From positions 34,033 through 98,032 of the forward strand of contig NZ_JALPTB010000020.1 of NCBI RefSeq assembly GCF_023218075.1: a stretch of DNA of 64,000 nt, written 5' to 3'. Numbering within the stretch: position 1 is the stretch's first letter; each line of letters starts with the position of its first letter. The notes below the pieces were generated by a model. The model saw only the letters and a list, made by a program, of their open reading frames with translations, ran no database searches and had not been told where the DNA came from. This DNA comes from Rhodococcus sp. HM1 (lineage in GTDB: Bacteria > Actinomycetota > Actinomycetes > Mycobacteriales > Mycobacteriaceae). The position numbers and the translations under genes were made by a program. Below are positions 37,565-46,426 of the stretch, piece by piece.

Positions 37565-38910
37565 CGTCCTCCCTCCGCGACAGGGACCGGATCCCCGGCT
37601 CCCGCCGGCACGGGGACGGTGTCCACGCTCACGTTCATCCCGCGCAGCAGAGGTCCGAGAATCAGCGAGGCCGCCGTGGTCGCCTGTTCACCGAGCAGCT
37701 CCCGCAGGGCCTCCATCTCGGCGGGGCCGCCGACCGGGCCGACGTTGCCGCCCGACAGAGCCGCGGGTGGCCGGAAGTTGCGCGGGTCCAGGCTCGCCGG
37801 CAGCACCGGCTGCGCATTGCCGGCCGGTGCCGGCCACGTGCACGACGGACCGGCGAGGTCGCCGTAGCGGGGGCAGTCCGCGGGGCCGTAGACCTTGTGC
37901 GGCGTCAGCGTCCACACGAAGTGTCCGGTGCCGCGCTGGCGGGCAGGGTCCCAGAATTCGGTCGAGAACCGGCGCGATACGACCGCGATGTCGGTGGCGA
38001 TCCCGGGGAAGGCCGCGCCGCCCGCGGCGAGCAGGTCCAGCACCGGGGCCAGCTGACCGGTGATGGTGATCATCCGGTCGGCATTGTTGCCGAGTGCCCG
38101 TTCGGTGGTTCCCATCGTGTACTGGCCGGCTGCGAGCAGGTCGGTGAGTGCGGCCTGTTTCTCGGCGACGGTCAGCATCGGCACGGCCGAGTGATGGACG
38201 GCGTCGAGCAGTTCGGGTGCGGATTCCTGGAGTCCCCGCAGCGCGGTGGCCAGGTCGACCAGCTGGGACCGGTCCGAACCGTCGTCGACGGCGGCATTGA
38301 GCGCGGTGGTCATGTCGACGAGTTGCCCCCCGGCGTCGCGGATCTCCTGCCCGCGGTTCTCGGTCGCCGATGCGAGCGCGGTCAGCACGCCGACGCTGGC
38401 GTCGCGGCGGTCCCGCCCGACCGCCGCGACGATGTCCCGCATCTTCGTCAGGGCCGTCTGCAGTTCGACGGTCGGCCGGCTCGTGTCGGCGGGGATCACC
38501 GCACCGTCGGTGAGCGGGGCCCCGGCACCGTTGTCGACCAGCTGGACCGACGAAACCGCGAACACGTTGCTCGGGACCACCCGCGCGGTCACGGTGTCGG
38601 GAATGCCCTGCGCATCATGGGGTTCGAGCAGAATCGACACCTCGTTCGGCCGGCCGTCGCGGCCCGGTTCGACGCCGGTGACGATACCGACGACGAGACC
38701 ACGGAACTTCACGTCCGATTTCGCGGGGATACCGTCTCCGACGTCGGGAAGCAGTGCGGTGACGGCTACCCGGTCGTCGAGCGACCCCGTCGAGCGCAGC
38801 AGCAGGACGGCGACGACCGCCGCGATGACGACGAGACCGACGAGACCGCGGATCAGCAGAATGCGGTCGGTCGGCGCACCGGCCTCGGATTCCAGCGAGA
38901 TCGTCCGCAT
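37561..38910 (-). CDS. mceA: MCE-family protein MceA
   Basis: 449 residues, the longest Mce subunit here. Membrane helix LIRGLVGLVVIAAVVAVLLL, MCE domain GIPAKSDVKFRGLVVGIVTG and ARVVPSNVFAVSSVQLVDNG, helical part, and an extended C-terminal portion with a cysteine-containing loop (DCPRYGDLAGPSCTWPAPAG) and flexible tail. MceA is thought to interact with substrate or other envelope factors. ATG 38910 is 2 bp after the yrbEB stop. Confidence 0.92.
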   Translation of the reverse strand: MRTISLESEAGAPTDRILLIRGLVGLVVIAAVVAVLLLRSTGSLDDRVAVTALLPDVGDGIPAKSDVKFRGLVVGIVTGVEPGRDGRPNEVSILLEPHDAQGIPDTVTARVVPSNVFAVSSVQLVDNGAGAPLTDGAVIPADTSRPTVELQTALTKMRDIVAAVGRDRRDASVGVLTALASATENRGQEIRDAGGQLVDMTTALNAAVDDGSDRSQLVDLATALRGLQESAPELLDAVHHSAVPMLTVAEKQAALTDLLAAGQYTMGTTERALGNNADRMITITGQLAPVLDLLAAGGAAFPGIATDIAVVSRRFSTEFWDPARQRGTGHFVWTLTPHKVYGPADCPRYGDLAGPSCTWPAPAGNAQPVLPASLDPRNFRPPAALSGGNVGPVGGPAEMEALRELLGEQATTAASLILGPLLRGMNVSVDTVPVPAGAGDPVPVAEGGR

Positions 38911-38912
38911 CC

Positions 38913-39773
38913 TCAGCCCCCCAGCTTCGAACCGGCCGAGACTCCCCAGAAGGCCAGCGTGAGAAGCAGATTGACGATGATCATCACGCTGATCCCGGAG
39001 CGCATCGCACGTCCCACGGCCACCCCGACGCCCTGCGGGCCACCCCGGGCGTAATAGCCGTAATAGCACTGGATCGTGGAGGTGATGGTCACGAACACCA
39101 CCACCTTGATCACCGAATACACGATGTCCGGTCCGGCCATGACCAGGTGAAAGTAGTGCTGGTAGGTGCCGATGGACACGCCGCCGGCGAGCGCGACGAC
39201 CAGCTGCACGACGACGTAGGTGAGCACCAGGCAGCACACGAACAGCGGGATGACGGCGATCATCGACGCCAGCAGACGCGTGGTGACGAGGTACGGAATC
39301 GGTCTGATGGCCAGCGATTCCATGGCGTCGATCTCCTCCGAGATGCGCATGGCACCGAGCTGGGCCGTGAACCGACAGCCGGCCTGCGCCGCGAAGGCCA
39401 GCGCCGCCATGATCGGTGCGAGTTCGCGGGTCGCCGCGGTGGCGGAGACGAGCCCGGTCGCCTGGCCGAGACCGAGCAGGCGCAGCGCGTTGTAACCCTC
39501 GATCCCGACGATCGCCCCGGCGCTGGCACCGAGCACCAGGATGACGCCGGCCGTGCCACCGCCGACCACCAGGGACCCGTTCCCCCAGGTCACGTCGGAC
39601 AGCAGGCGCAGGAACTCGCGGTGGTAGTGCCGGAGCATCGCAGGCAGACCTGCCACGGCGCGGCAGAAGAACGACAACAGGTGCCCGATCATCCGGATCG
39701 GTCGCGTGATCGCCCCGTACGCCACCACGAGCGGGCGCACGCCCGGGGGGTGGTAGGCCGACGGCGATGCCAT
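38913..39773 (-). CDS. yrbEB: YrbE-family permease, second subunit (MlaE-like)
   Basis: 286 residues, polytopic inner-membrane permease of the Mce ABC-type lipid importer. Signature LGLGQATGLVSATAATRELA followed by PIMAALAFAAQAGCRFTAQL and EEIDAMESLAIRP, the EExDA coupling helix that contacts the MceG/Mkl ATPase. Five to six membrane segments. Its ATG overlaps the first permease stop by one base. No ATPase gene is in the window, as usual: MceG is encoded elsewhere and shared. Confidence 0.93.
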   Translation of the reverse strand: MASPSAYHPPGVRPLVVAYGAITRPIRMIGHLLSFFCRAVAGLPAMLRHYHREFLRLLSDVTWGNGSLVVGGGTAGVILVLGASAGAIVGIEGYNALRLLGLGQATGLVSATAATRELAPIMAALAFAAQAGCRFTAQLGAMRISEEIDAMESLAIRPIPYLVTTRLLASMIAVIPLFVCCLVLTYVVVQLVVALAGGVSIGTYQHYFHLVMAGPDIVYSVIKVVVFVTITSTIQCYYGYYARGGPQGVGVAVGRAMRSGISVMIIVNLLLTLAFWGVSAGSKLGG

Positions 39774-40651
39774 CAGAACGACGCCCTCGGGAACGCGATG
39801 ACGTAGAGCTGGGTGAACAGCACGTTGACGACCATCAGCAACATGATCGACCCGACCACCGTGGAGTTCACCGAGTTCGCGACCCCCGCCGGACCACCGT
39901 GGGTGGACAGTCCCTTCTGGCATGCGACGGTCGCCACGATCGCACCGAACACGATCGCCTTGACCATCGTCAGCACCAGGTCGCCGACGGTCGCGAACGA
40001 CGCGAACGTGGCGACGAAACTGCCCGGCGCACCGTCCTGGACGTAGACGTTGAACAGGTAACCGGCGAGGAAGCCGATGAAGGTGATCGTTCCGGTGAGC
40101 GCGGTGCCCACGACGACCGCGGCCGCCAGGCGCGGGACCACCAGCCGCCGGACGGGCGAGACACCCATCACCTTCATCGCGTCGACCTCCTCGCGGATGG
40201 TCCGAGATCCCAGGTCGGCGCAGATCGCGGCACCGACGGTGGCGGCCATCATCAACGCGGTCACCAGCGGCGCGCCCTGCCGGATCACGGCGAGACCGCT
40301 CGCGGCACCGGCGAGGGAGGTGGCACCCACCTGCCCGGCGAGCAATCCGAATTGAATCGACAGGGTGACGCCGATCGGGATGGCGACGAAGAAGCTCGGC
40401 AACAGCGCGGTTTTCGCCATGAACACCGCTTCGCGGACGAAGTACTCGAAGGGGAACCGGCCACGCACGAGGTCCACGACGAGATACCGCATCGCCTCGA
40501 TACCCAGCTTGATCTGTTCCCCGACGGTGACGAGCGACCGGCCGAGATGCCGGTCGAGGTATCCCCTCGACCAGTCGGTGATCTCGTCGACCGCACCCCC
40601 TGTCGTGTCCACGTGATCCCCTGCCCCGCCTGGAATCTCGTCTTCAGTCAC
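39773..40651 (-). CDS. yrbEA: YrbE-family permease, first subunit (MlaE-like)
   Basis: Up to 292 residues; GTG 40612 (AGGGG five bases upstream) gives a 279-residue alternative, more like other YrbEA proteins. LLPSFFVAIPIGVTLSIQFG, ATVGAAICADLGSRTIREEV with DAMKVMGVSPVRRLVVPRLA form the permease core and coupling helix. First gene of a nine-gene operon (yrbEA, yrbEB, mceA-F, mam) with 1-4 base overlaps or near-zero gaps. The importer class takes up sterols or other lipids. Confidence 0.93.
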   Translation of the reverse strand: MTEDEIPGGAGDHVDTTGGAVDEITDWSRGYLDRHLGRSLVTVGEQIKLGIEAMRYLVVDLVRGRFPFEYFVREAVFMAKTALLPSFFVAIPIGVTLSIQFGLLAGQVGATSLAGAASGLAVIRQGAPLVTALMMAATVGAAICADLGSRTIREEVDAMKVMGVSPVRRLVVPRLAAAVVVGTALTGTITFIGFLAGYLFNVYVQDGAPGSFVATFASFATVGDLVLTMVKAIVFGAIVATVACQKGLSTHGGPAGVANSVNSTVVGSIMLLMVVNVLFTQLYVIAFPRASF

Positions 40652-40760
40652 CTCAACCCCGTCCGGTTGCGACGAACAGACATCCGATCAGCGATCCGCG
40701 CGATCCCCCACGCCTGTGCGGACCGTCGAGTCATTCATATAACCCAATTTACTGTATTGC

Positions 40761-40788
40761 TTCGGCCATGTTCCGCACTTTGGCCGAA
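40761..40788. promoter_or_regulatory. Inverted repeat in mce operon promoter
   Basis: TTCGGCCA (40761-40768) and TGGCCGAA (40781-40788), perfect 8-bp arms with a 12-bp spacer, 110 bp upstream of yrbEA. Just downstream of it (for the operon), TTACTGTATT at 40749-40758 equals part of site D near the TetR gene. Operator is the likeliest role. Confidence 0.45.
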
Positions 40789-40853
40789 TCGACTCCACTC
40801 TGATCCGGCTCCCGCAGAAGGCACTCGTCCAGAGCACGGAGATGACGGTCGGC

Positions 40854-40898
40854 GTACCGAAATTTCGGTACACCAACCACCATAAGTGGTGTTACCGA
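40854..40898. promoter_or_regulatory. Dense palindromes between thiolase-like gene and mce operon
   Basis: GTACCGAAATTTCGGTAC (40854-40871) is an 18-bp perfect palindrome. It is followed at once by ACCAC-CATAA-GTGGT (40876-40890) and GTTACCGAAG, which together form a larger imperfect repeat with the preceding CGGTACACC. It may be a stacked operator for the mce operon or the terminator of the thiolase-like gene, which ends 25 bp before it. Confidence 0.45.
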
Positions 40899-40922
40899 AG
40901 GACATTCGACTTCGACCGCCGG

Positions 40923-42092
40923 TCACCGCGTGAGGAGCATACATCCGGCGATCGGTCCTCCCCCGACGGACACCGCCGCCACCTCGGGTGGACGGGGCAC
41001 CTGCCGGTCCCCCGCCGTGCCGCGCAGTTGAGCACACGCCTCGTGCAGCACCCAGTAGCCGTGCATCCGCCCGGCGGACAGCTGACCCCCGTAGGTGTTG
41101 AGCGGTAGCGATCCGTCGCGCGCGATGCGGGTACCTCCGTCCACGAAGTCGCCACCGCCGCCCTCCGGGCACAGCCCCAGCGCTTCGAGCCAGGTGATCG
41201 TGAGAAACGTGAATCCGTCGTACAGTTCCGCGATGTCGACGTCGGCCGGGGTTAGTTCGGTCCGGCTCCACAGCCGCGCCGCGGCATCCGTGGCGGCCAT
41301 CCGGGGATAGTCGGGCCGCTGGGTCCATCCCCCGGTTCCGGCGGCCCCGCCGATCGCTGCGATGCGGACCGGTGGGTGCGGCATGCCGGCGGCGTGATCG
41401 CGGTGGGAGACGACCACCGCGATCGACCCGTCGACGGGCACGTCGCAGTCGAGCAGCCCGAACGGCGTCGAGACCGGCCGGGCCGCGAGATAATCGGCCA
41501 TCGTGATCTCGTCCCGGAACACCGCCGACGGATTGAGTGCCGCGTTGCGGCGCGCGTTGATCGCGACCCATCCCAGATGCTCTCGGGTCGTGCCGTACTC
41601 GTGCATGTGCCGACGGCAGTGGAGCGCCAGCCAATTGGCCGCGGAGAACGCGTTGGCCGCCAACAGGTACGACACATCGCCCATGGCCGGGCCCGGACCA
41701 CGACGGGGCCGCCCACCGCCCTTCCCGCCACCGGACCGGCGCGGTCGATCGACCGTGCCTCCCATCATCTGCACGGTCCGATAGACGAGGACGTGCCGGG
41801 CCCGGCGCTCCCCGACCGCGACCGCGGCCTGCTGCACCGGGGCGAGCAGCCCCGCATCACCGTCCAGTGCCGGAAGGTCCGGCGATTCGATGCCCAGAGC
41901 GCGGGCAGCCTCGGCCGCCGGAGTGTCCCCCAGTGTCAGGACCGTGTCGATGTCCGCGGGCGTCAGGCCTGCATCCGCGACCGCCGCCGATGCACTCTGC
42001 ACGGTGAGATCGAGTCCCGGTGTGCCCGTTTTCCTTCCGATGTCGGAGATGCCGATCCCCGAGATGATCGCGTTCTGCTCAGGAAAGTGCAT
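40923..42092 (-). CDS. Lipid-transfer protein/thiolase-like enzyme (Ltp2-type)
   Basis: 389 residues of the thiolase-superfamily lipid-transfer group. NAIISGIGISDIGRKTG opens the fold; AELYDGFTFLTITWLEALGL carries the conserved Tyr-Asp seen in Ltp2-like retro-aldolases, and LNTYGGQLSAGRMHGYWVLH the conserved GG/H loop. The classical thiolase nucleophile Cys is not evident, as in Ltp2. Ltp2 with a DUF35 partner cleaves the C17 side chain of steroid-CoA by retro-aldol reaction; here the DUF35 gene is divergent, 52 bp away. A retro-aldol step is therefore proposed. ATG 42092 has GGAGG upstream. Confidence 0.82.
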   Translation of the reverse strand: MHFPEQNAIISGIGISDIGRKTGTPGLDLTVQSASAAVADAGLTPADIDTVLTLGDTPAAEAARALGIESPDLPALDGDAGLLAPVQQAAVAVGERRARHVLVYRTVQMMGGTVDRPRRSGGGKGGGRPRRGPGPAMGDVSYLLAANAFSAANWLALHCRRHMHEYGTTREHLGWVAINARRNAALNPSAVFRDEITMADYLAARPVSTPFGLLDCDVPVDGSIAVVVSHRDHAAGMPHPPVRIAAIGGAAGTGGWTQRPDYPRMAATDAAARLWSRTELTPADVDIAELYDGFTFLTITWLEALGLCPEGGGGDFVDGGTRIARDGSLPLNTYGGQLSAGRMHGYWVLHEACAQLRGTAGDRQVPRPPEVAAVSVGGGPIAGCMLLTR

Positions 42093-42144
42093 CGGAGCCT
42101 CCGTTCGGATGCGGCCGGGTGGGGGTCGCGGATACTGTGAAGCG

Positions 42145-42597
42145 ATGCAGGAGCTCTCGACCCCGCAGGTCCGCCCGTATGTTCCGACGCCCACCTCCGT
42201 CGACCGGCCCTTCTGGACCGGCGGCGCCGATTCCGTTCTGCGCCTGCCGTTCTGCGAGAGCTGTGTGCGCTGGTTCTTTCCGCCGGCGGCCACCTGCCCG
42301 GACTGCAACGAGCCGGCGGGGATTCGCGACACGTCCGGTGCCGGGGTGGTCTACACGTTCACCGTCAACGTCCAGCGGTTTCACCCCGAGGTGGCGGTCC
42401 CGTACGTGATCGCCCTCGTCGAACTCGACGACCAGGCCGGGCTTCGTATCCCCGCCGGCATCGTCGGGTGTCCGCCGGAGTCCGTGGAGATCGGCATGCC
42501 GGTGACCGTCGCGTTCGAGAAGGTCGCGGGGACGCATGAGGACAAGGACCGGGTGTACGTGCCCGTGTTCGCGCCCTCGACCCCCGGTGGTCACTAG
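42145..42597 (+). CDS. DUF35/OB-fold zinc-ribbon protein
   Basis: 150 residues. N-terminal rubredoxin-like zinc ribbon with two CxxC pairs (CESCVRWFFPPAATCPDC), then an OB-fold: GAGVVYTFTVNVQRFHPEVA and GMPVTVAFEKVAGTHED. DUF35 proteins form complexes with thiolase-like partners and bind acyl-CoA; the divergent Ltp2-like gene is the obvious partner. ATG 42145; GTGAAG precedes it. The last bases overlap the convergent phosphotransferase gene by four. Confidence 0.88.
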   Translation: MQELSTPQVRPYVPTPTSVDRPFWTGGADSVLRLPFCESCVRWFFPPAATCPDCNEPAGIRDTSGAGVVYTFTVNVQRFHPEVAVPYVIALVELDDQAGLRIPAGIVGCPPESVEIGMPVTVAFEKVAGTHEDKDRVYVPVFAPSTPGGH

Positions 42598-44027
42598 CTC
42601 ACCGACGGATCGCGGGTCGGGATCGGCTCCCCGTTGTCGACGGGTCCGGTCCCGTGGGTGATGGGTGGCCAGGTGCGGTCGTAGAGGGCGCCGGACGCGG
42701 TCCGCATCAGGTAGTCGTCCCGTTGGACGCCCTTCCACATCTGGGCGACATAGTCCAGGACCGGGATTTCCCCGTCGATCGTCCGCCGGGCCAGAGCAGC
42801 ACGCCCATCCTCGACGGAGGCCGGCATTTCGCCGAGCAACTTCGTCAGTTCCGCGATCTCGTCGCGGTCCAGCACCCCACCGACCCGGTCGCATTCCTTC
42901 AGGTACTTGACCAGCCGCGCCGCACCCTTGGTCCAGTGGGCGGCCAGCGGGTCACCGGCCTGTCCGGCGGCCGCGCGCAGCACCGCCAAGGTGGCGTCGA
43001 AGACGTGGCCGTTGCCGGGACCGTCCGGTTCCGGATGGAACTCGGTACGCTCCATGTCGATTCCCACCGCGTGACCGAGCGCCTCGATGAGCAGGCGCCG
43101 GTGCAGCATCCCGTAGATCAGGCTGTTGCCCGCGTCCGGGGAACCCACCGCGACGGAGCCCCGGCGGTCGTCGGCGCCGTCGTGGAAGGTCGCGAGCTTC
43201 GCCTCCGCCAGCAGCCGGTAGTACCAGATCTTCGGTTCGTCGATCCGGTGGCCGGACAGCGCCTCGTACTCCGCGAGCCGATCCGGGAAGCTGGTGAACG
43301 GGTCCTGCGCGGCCCTCAGCGACAGCCACGCGATGTCGTCCATCGGGTCACCGAAGTGGGCGAGTTCCCAGTCCACGATCGCGGTGACTCGGCCGTCGCG
43401 GTACATGAAGTTGCCGGGACCGGTGTCGCCCTGCACCAGCACCACCGGACCGTCGTCGTCGGGCATGTTGCGTTCGAGCCAGTCGACACAGAACGACAGC
43501 AGCGGCATCGGGCCCTTCTTGCGAGCCATGCGCCGCCGGATCCCGGCGAGTTCGTCGGCGAGGTGCTCGCGGACCGATCGAACCGGCCCGAGCGAGTCGA
43601 TCACCAGATTCCGGGGATCGATCCGGTGGATCGCGGCGAGATGACGGATGAAATCTCGCGCCACTGCCACCTGCTCGTCGGGGTCACCGATCAGATAGAA
43701 CCAGGTCTCCCCGTCGACCCTCCGGAGGAGAACCGCCTGCAGGGTCGGGTGCACGGCGACCACGGCGGGCACGCACGCACCGGCGTCCGACAGCGCACGC
43801 ATGATCTCCGCTTCCACCTGTAGCGGATGGAACGCGCTGTCGGGCTGCGGTGGTCGCGGATCGTAGCGGAGGAACAGGGCACCGTCGGGCACCCCGTGGG
43901 CGTCCACGAACCACGCCTGCCTGCTGGCGCCACCGGGGACCTGCTTCGCGGTGATCTCGTCCGCGCCGGTAACGGACAGCAGCCACGCGCGTAATTCCGC
44001 GGGCAGGCCCTGCATTTCCACCGTCAT
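42594..44027 (-). CDS. APH-like phosphotransferase family protein
   Basis: 477 residues, kinase-like fold. The catalytic loop reads VVLVQGDTGPGNFMY, where the usual HGD is QGD but the Asp and the metal-binding Asn remain; the DxD-type motif is TAIVDWELAHFGDPMDDIAW. An additional C-terminal helical domain of about 150 residues is unlike antibiotic kinases but matches the ACAD10-type phosphotransferases found in actinobacterial lipid-catabolic clusters, which may phosphorylate 4-hydroxyacyl substrates. ATG 44027 has GGAAGG before it; it follows the P450 gene by 31 bp. Confidence 0.8.
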   Translation of the reverse strand: MTVEMQGLPAELRAWLLSVTGADEITAKQVPGGASRQAWFVDAHGVPDGALFLRYDPRPPQPDSAFHPLQVEAEIMRALSDAGACVPAVVAVHPTLQAVLLRRVDGETWFYLIGDPDEQVAVARDFIRHLAAIHRIDPRNLVIDSLGPVRSVREHLADELAGIRRRMARKKGPMPLLSFCVDWLERNMPDDDGPVVLVQGDTGPGNFMYRDGRVTAIVDWELAHFGDPMDDIAWLSLRAAQDPFTSFPDRLAEYEALSGHRIDEPKIWYYRLLAEAKLATFHDGADDRRGSVAVGSPDAGNSLIYGMLHRRLLIEALGHAVGIDMERTEFHPEPDGPGNGHVFDATLAVLRAAAGQAGDPLAAHWTKGAARLVKYLKECDRVGGVLDRDEIAELTKLLGEMPASVEDGRAALARRTIDGEIPVLDYVAQMWKGVQRDDYLMRTASGALYDRTWPPITHGTGPVDNGEPIPTRDPSVS

Positions 44028-44058
44028 TCCTTCCCCCTCGTCATGCCCGGCCCCGGAC

Positions 44059-45294
44059 TCAGCCGACCCGCATGGGTAGGGCTTTCAGCCCGCGCAGCGA
44101 CAGTGTCGCCTTGTATCGCAGGTCGGTGTCGGCGGCGGTCACCTCGAGCTTGTCGAACCGCTCCAGAAGTGTCTGCAGCGCGATGCGGCCTTCCAGGCGC
44201 GCGAGGTGGTGTCCCAGGCAGTAGTGCGCCCCGAATGCGAACGACATGTGCTTGTTGGGGGTGCGGGTCAGGTCCAGCGACTCCGGGTCCTCGTAGCATT
44301 CCCGGTCCCGGTTGGCGGAGATGATCATCCCAATCACCTGGCTGCCCTGTGGAATTCGGGTGCCGGCGAATTCCACGTCCTCCACGGCGATCCGTGGTGC
44401 CGCACACGCGACCGGCGTGGTGTACCGGAGCAGTTCCTCGATCGCGGTGGGCCACAACGACTCGTCCTCGCGCAGCAACTGCAGTTGCTCGGGGTTACGG
44501 GCGAGCGCGAGCATGCTGCTGCCGATCAGGTTCGACGTCGTGTCGTGCCCTGCCAGCAGCAGGAGGAAGATCATGCCCAGAACCTCGCGTTCGGTGAGCC
44601 GGTCGCCGTCCTCTCGCGCCTCCACGATCGCTGAGATCAACCCGTCGTCCGGGTGGGCGCGTGCGTCGTCGGCAAGGTGCTGGATGAAGGCGAGCAGCTT
44701 GTTCGCCGCCGGCATCCGCATGATCATCCCGATCGGGCCGGTGCCGGAGTCCTCGGTCACCTTGCCGACGAGGTGGTGGAAGCGCTCACGGTCGGTGTCG
44801 CCGACACCGAGCATGCTGGAGATGACCCGCAACGGAAGTTGCACCGCAAAGTCCTCGACCAGATCGATGTCCTTCTTGCGGGCCAGTTCGTCGGCGAGTT
44901 CGGCCGCGATCTCGGTGACTTGGTCGGCCATGCCCGCCACCAGCTTCGGGGTGAACGCCTGGTGCACCAGTGTCCGGAGCCGCTTGTGTTCCGGATCGTC
45001 CTTGAACACCATCGTTTCGCCGAGCAGCTTGAGGGTTTGAGGCAGTATCCAGTTGAACTTCGCCGCGCCCCCGTACTTCGTGGCGTCGGTGGAGAACCGG
45101 TTGTCGCAGTGCAGTGCGAGGACGTCGGCGTGGCGGGTCACCATGTAGCCGGTGCCTCGCACCATCATCGGAGCCTTGACCCGCGAAACAGGTTCGTGCT
45201 CACGAAGATACGCGTATCGCGGGTACGGGTTGTAGTACATCACCGGGTCGGCCAGGTTGGTCACGGACATCGGGGCGGCCGCAACTCTCGTCAT
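44059..45294 (-). CDS. Cytochrome P450
   Basis: 411 residues from ATG 45294 (GAAAGG upstream); longer frames upstream are not credible. I-helix LLLLAGHDTTSNLIGSSMLA, K-helix IEELLRYTTPV, haem loop FAFGAHYCLGHHLARLE with Cys near 359. The loop GETMVFKDDPEHKRLRTLVH is standard. Closest in type to broad bacterial CYP families acting on terpenes, fatty acids or macrolides. Divergent from the crotonase at 45531 across 236 bp; co-transcribed with the phosphotransferase. Confidence 0.92.
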   Translation of the reverse strand: MTRVAAAPMSVTNLADPVMYYNPYPRYAYLREHEPVSRVKAPMMVRGTGYMVTRHADVLALHCDNRFSTDATKYGGAAKFNWILPQTLKLLGETMVFKDDPEHKRLRTLVHQAFTPKLVAGMADQVTEIAAELADELARKKDIDLVEDFAVQLPLRVISSMLGVGDTDRERFHHLVGKVTEDSGTGPIGMIMRMPAANKLLAFIQHLADDARAHPDDGLISAIVEAREDGDRLTEREVLGMIFLLLLAGHDTTSNLIGSSMLALARNPEQLQLLREDESLWPTAIEELLRYTTPVACAAPRIAVEDVEFAGTRIPQGSQVIGMIISANRDRECYEDPESLDLTRTPNKHMSFAFGAHYCLGHHLARLEGRIALQTLLERFDKLEVTAADTDLRYKATLSLRGLKALPMRVG

Positions 45295-45530
45295 GAGGAT
45301 GACCTTTCGTTCGTGTCCGGCAGGACGGTCGCGACCGCTCGAGACCATCGGGAGCGCGGCGTGCGGGATGGCCACCGGCACCCGCTACTTCTCCGGCACA
45401 GGTTCTCCATACATCCCCCTGCTCGCGTCGATATCCCGATTCCGCGCGCCAACAGTAAACTGATTTGTATGATTTCTACCACAGGCTCAGTGGGAAGTGA
45501 ACCGCATCACGCAACTACAGGAGGACATTC

Positions 45531-46334
45531 GTGAGCATCGACGTCACCACTCCGGACCTGGCAACGATCGAGTTCGAGGTGGCCGACGACCACGTAGCCA
45601 CGATCACCCTCGATCGGCCGGACGCCCTCAACGCCGTGAACGACCGGATGGCGGCCGAAATCGAGTGGGCGTGGCGGACGATCCGCGACGACGACGCGAT
45701 CCACGCGGTGGTGCTGCAGGCCAACGGCGACCGCGCCTTCTGCACCGGCGCAGACGTCAAATCCGCGTCCTGGTTCGCCAAGTCGAACGTGTGGAACACC
45801 TTCGACCCGGGCATGACCCTCTCCCCCAAACTCCATCACCGGGTCTGGAAGCCCGTGGTCACGGCCGTGCACGGCATGGCCGCCGGTGGCGCCCAGTACT
45901 TCCTCAACGAGTCGGACATCATCCTGGCGTCCGACGACGCGGTGTTCTTCGACCCCCACGCCAACGGCGGCATCGTCTCCGCCCTCGAACCCATCGGGAT
46001 GCTGGCCCGCGGAGTCCCGCTGGGCGACGTCCTGCGGTGGGCGCTCATGGGCACCGAGGAACGCATCACCGCGGACACCGCGCTACGGCTGGGCCTGGTC
46101 ACCGAGGTGGTCGAGCGGGATCGGTTGCGCAGCCGCGCGCGGGAGATCGCGGCGTCGATCGCGGCGCGCAATCCCGTGGCAGTGCAGGGGACGGTGCGCG
46201 CGATCTGGGAGTCGCTCGACATGACCCGCAGTACCGCGCTGCAGAACGGGATGGCGTACACCCACATCGGCAACCCGCCGGTGGCGGAGCGGCGTGCGAC
46301 GCCGCGCCGGAACGATCCCCCGACCTACCGGTGA
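45531..46334 (+). CDS. Enoyl-CoA hydratase/isomerase family protein
   Basis: 267 residues. VATITLDRPDALNAVN, AFCTGADVKSASWFAKS, VHGMAAGGAQYFLNESDII and ANGGIVSALEPIGMLARGVP. The first catalytic glutamate is replaced by Tyr (AQYFLNESD) while a Glu appears in SALEPIG. The protein at 59023-59829 has the same NESD, VSALEPIG and IWESLD blocks, so the two are paralogues of a distinctive subgroup. GTG 45531 has a strong AGGAGG six bases upstream. Downstream ligase starts 92 bp later. Confidence 0.87.
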   Translation: MSIDVTTPDLATIEFEVADDHVATITLDRPDALNAVNDRMAAEIEWAWRTIRDDDAIHAVVLQANGDRAFCTGADVKSASWFAKSNVWNTFDPGMTLSPKLHHRVWKPVVTAVHGMAAGGAQYFLNESDIILASDDAVFFDPHANGGIVSALEPIGMLARGVPLGDVLRWALMGTEERITADTALRLGLVTEVVERDRLRSRAREIAASIAARNPVAVQGTVRAIWESLDMTRSTALQNGMAYTHIGNPPVAERRATPRRNDPPTYR

Positions 46335-46426
46335 TCCGGCGTCGCCGGGTACTCGTGCACCGACAACCGACAGACCTGATCCGGACAAGCTCGGAACTCG
46401 CGGCAGGAATCGAGACGGAGGCTCAT

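Noticed and set aside
31373..40651. Assigning the mce operon to mce4 and cholesterol uptake
   Set aside because: The MCE domains alone do not discriminate the groups, and the hallmark cholesterol genes (hsaA-D, kstD, kstR) are not in the window; left as unassigned mce.
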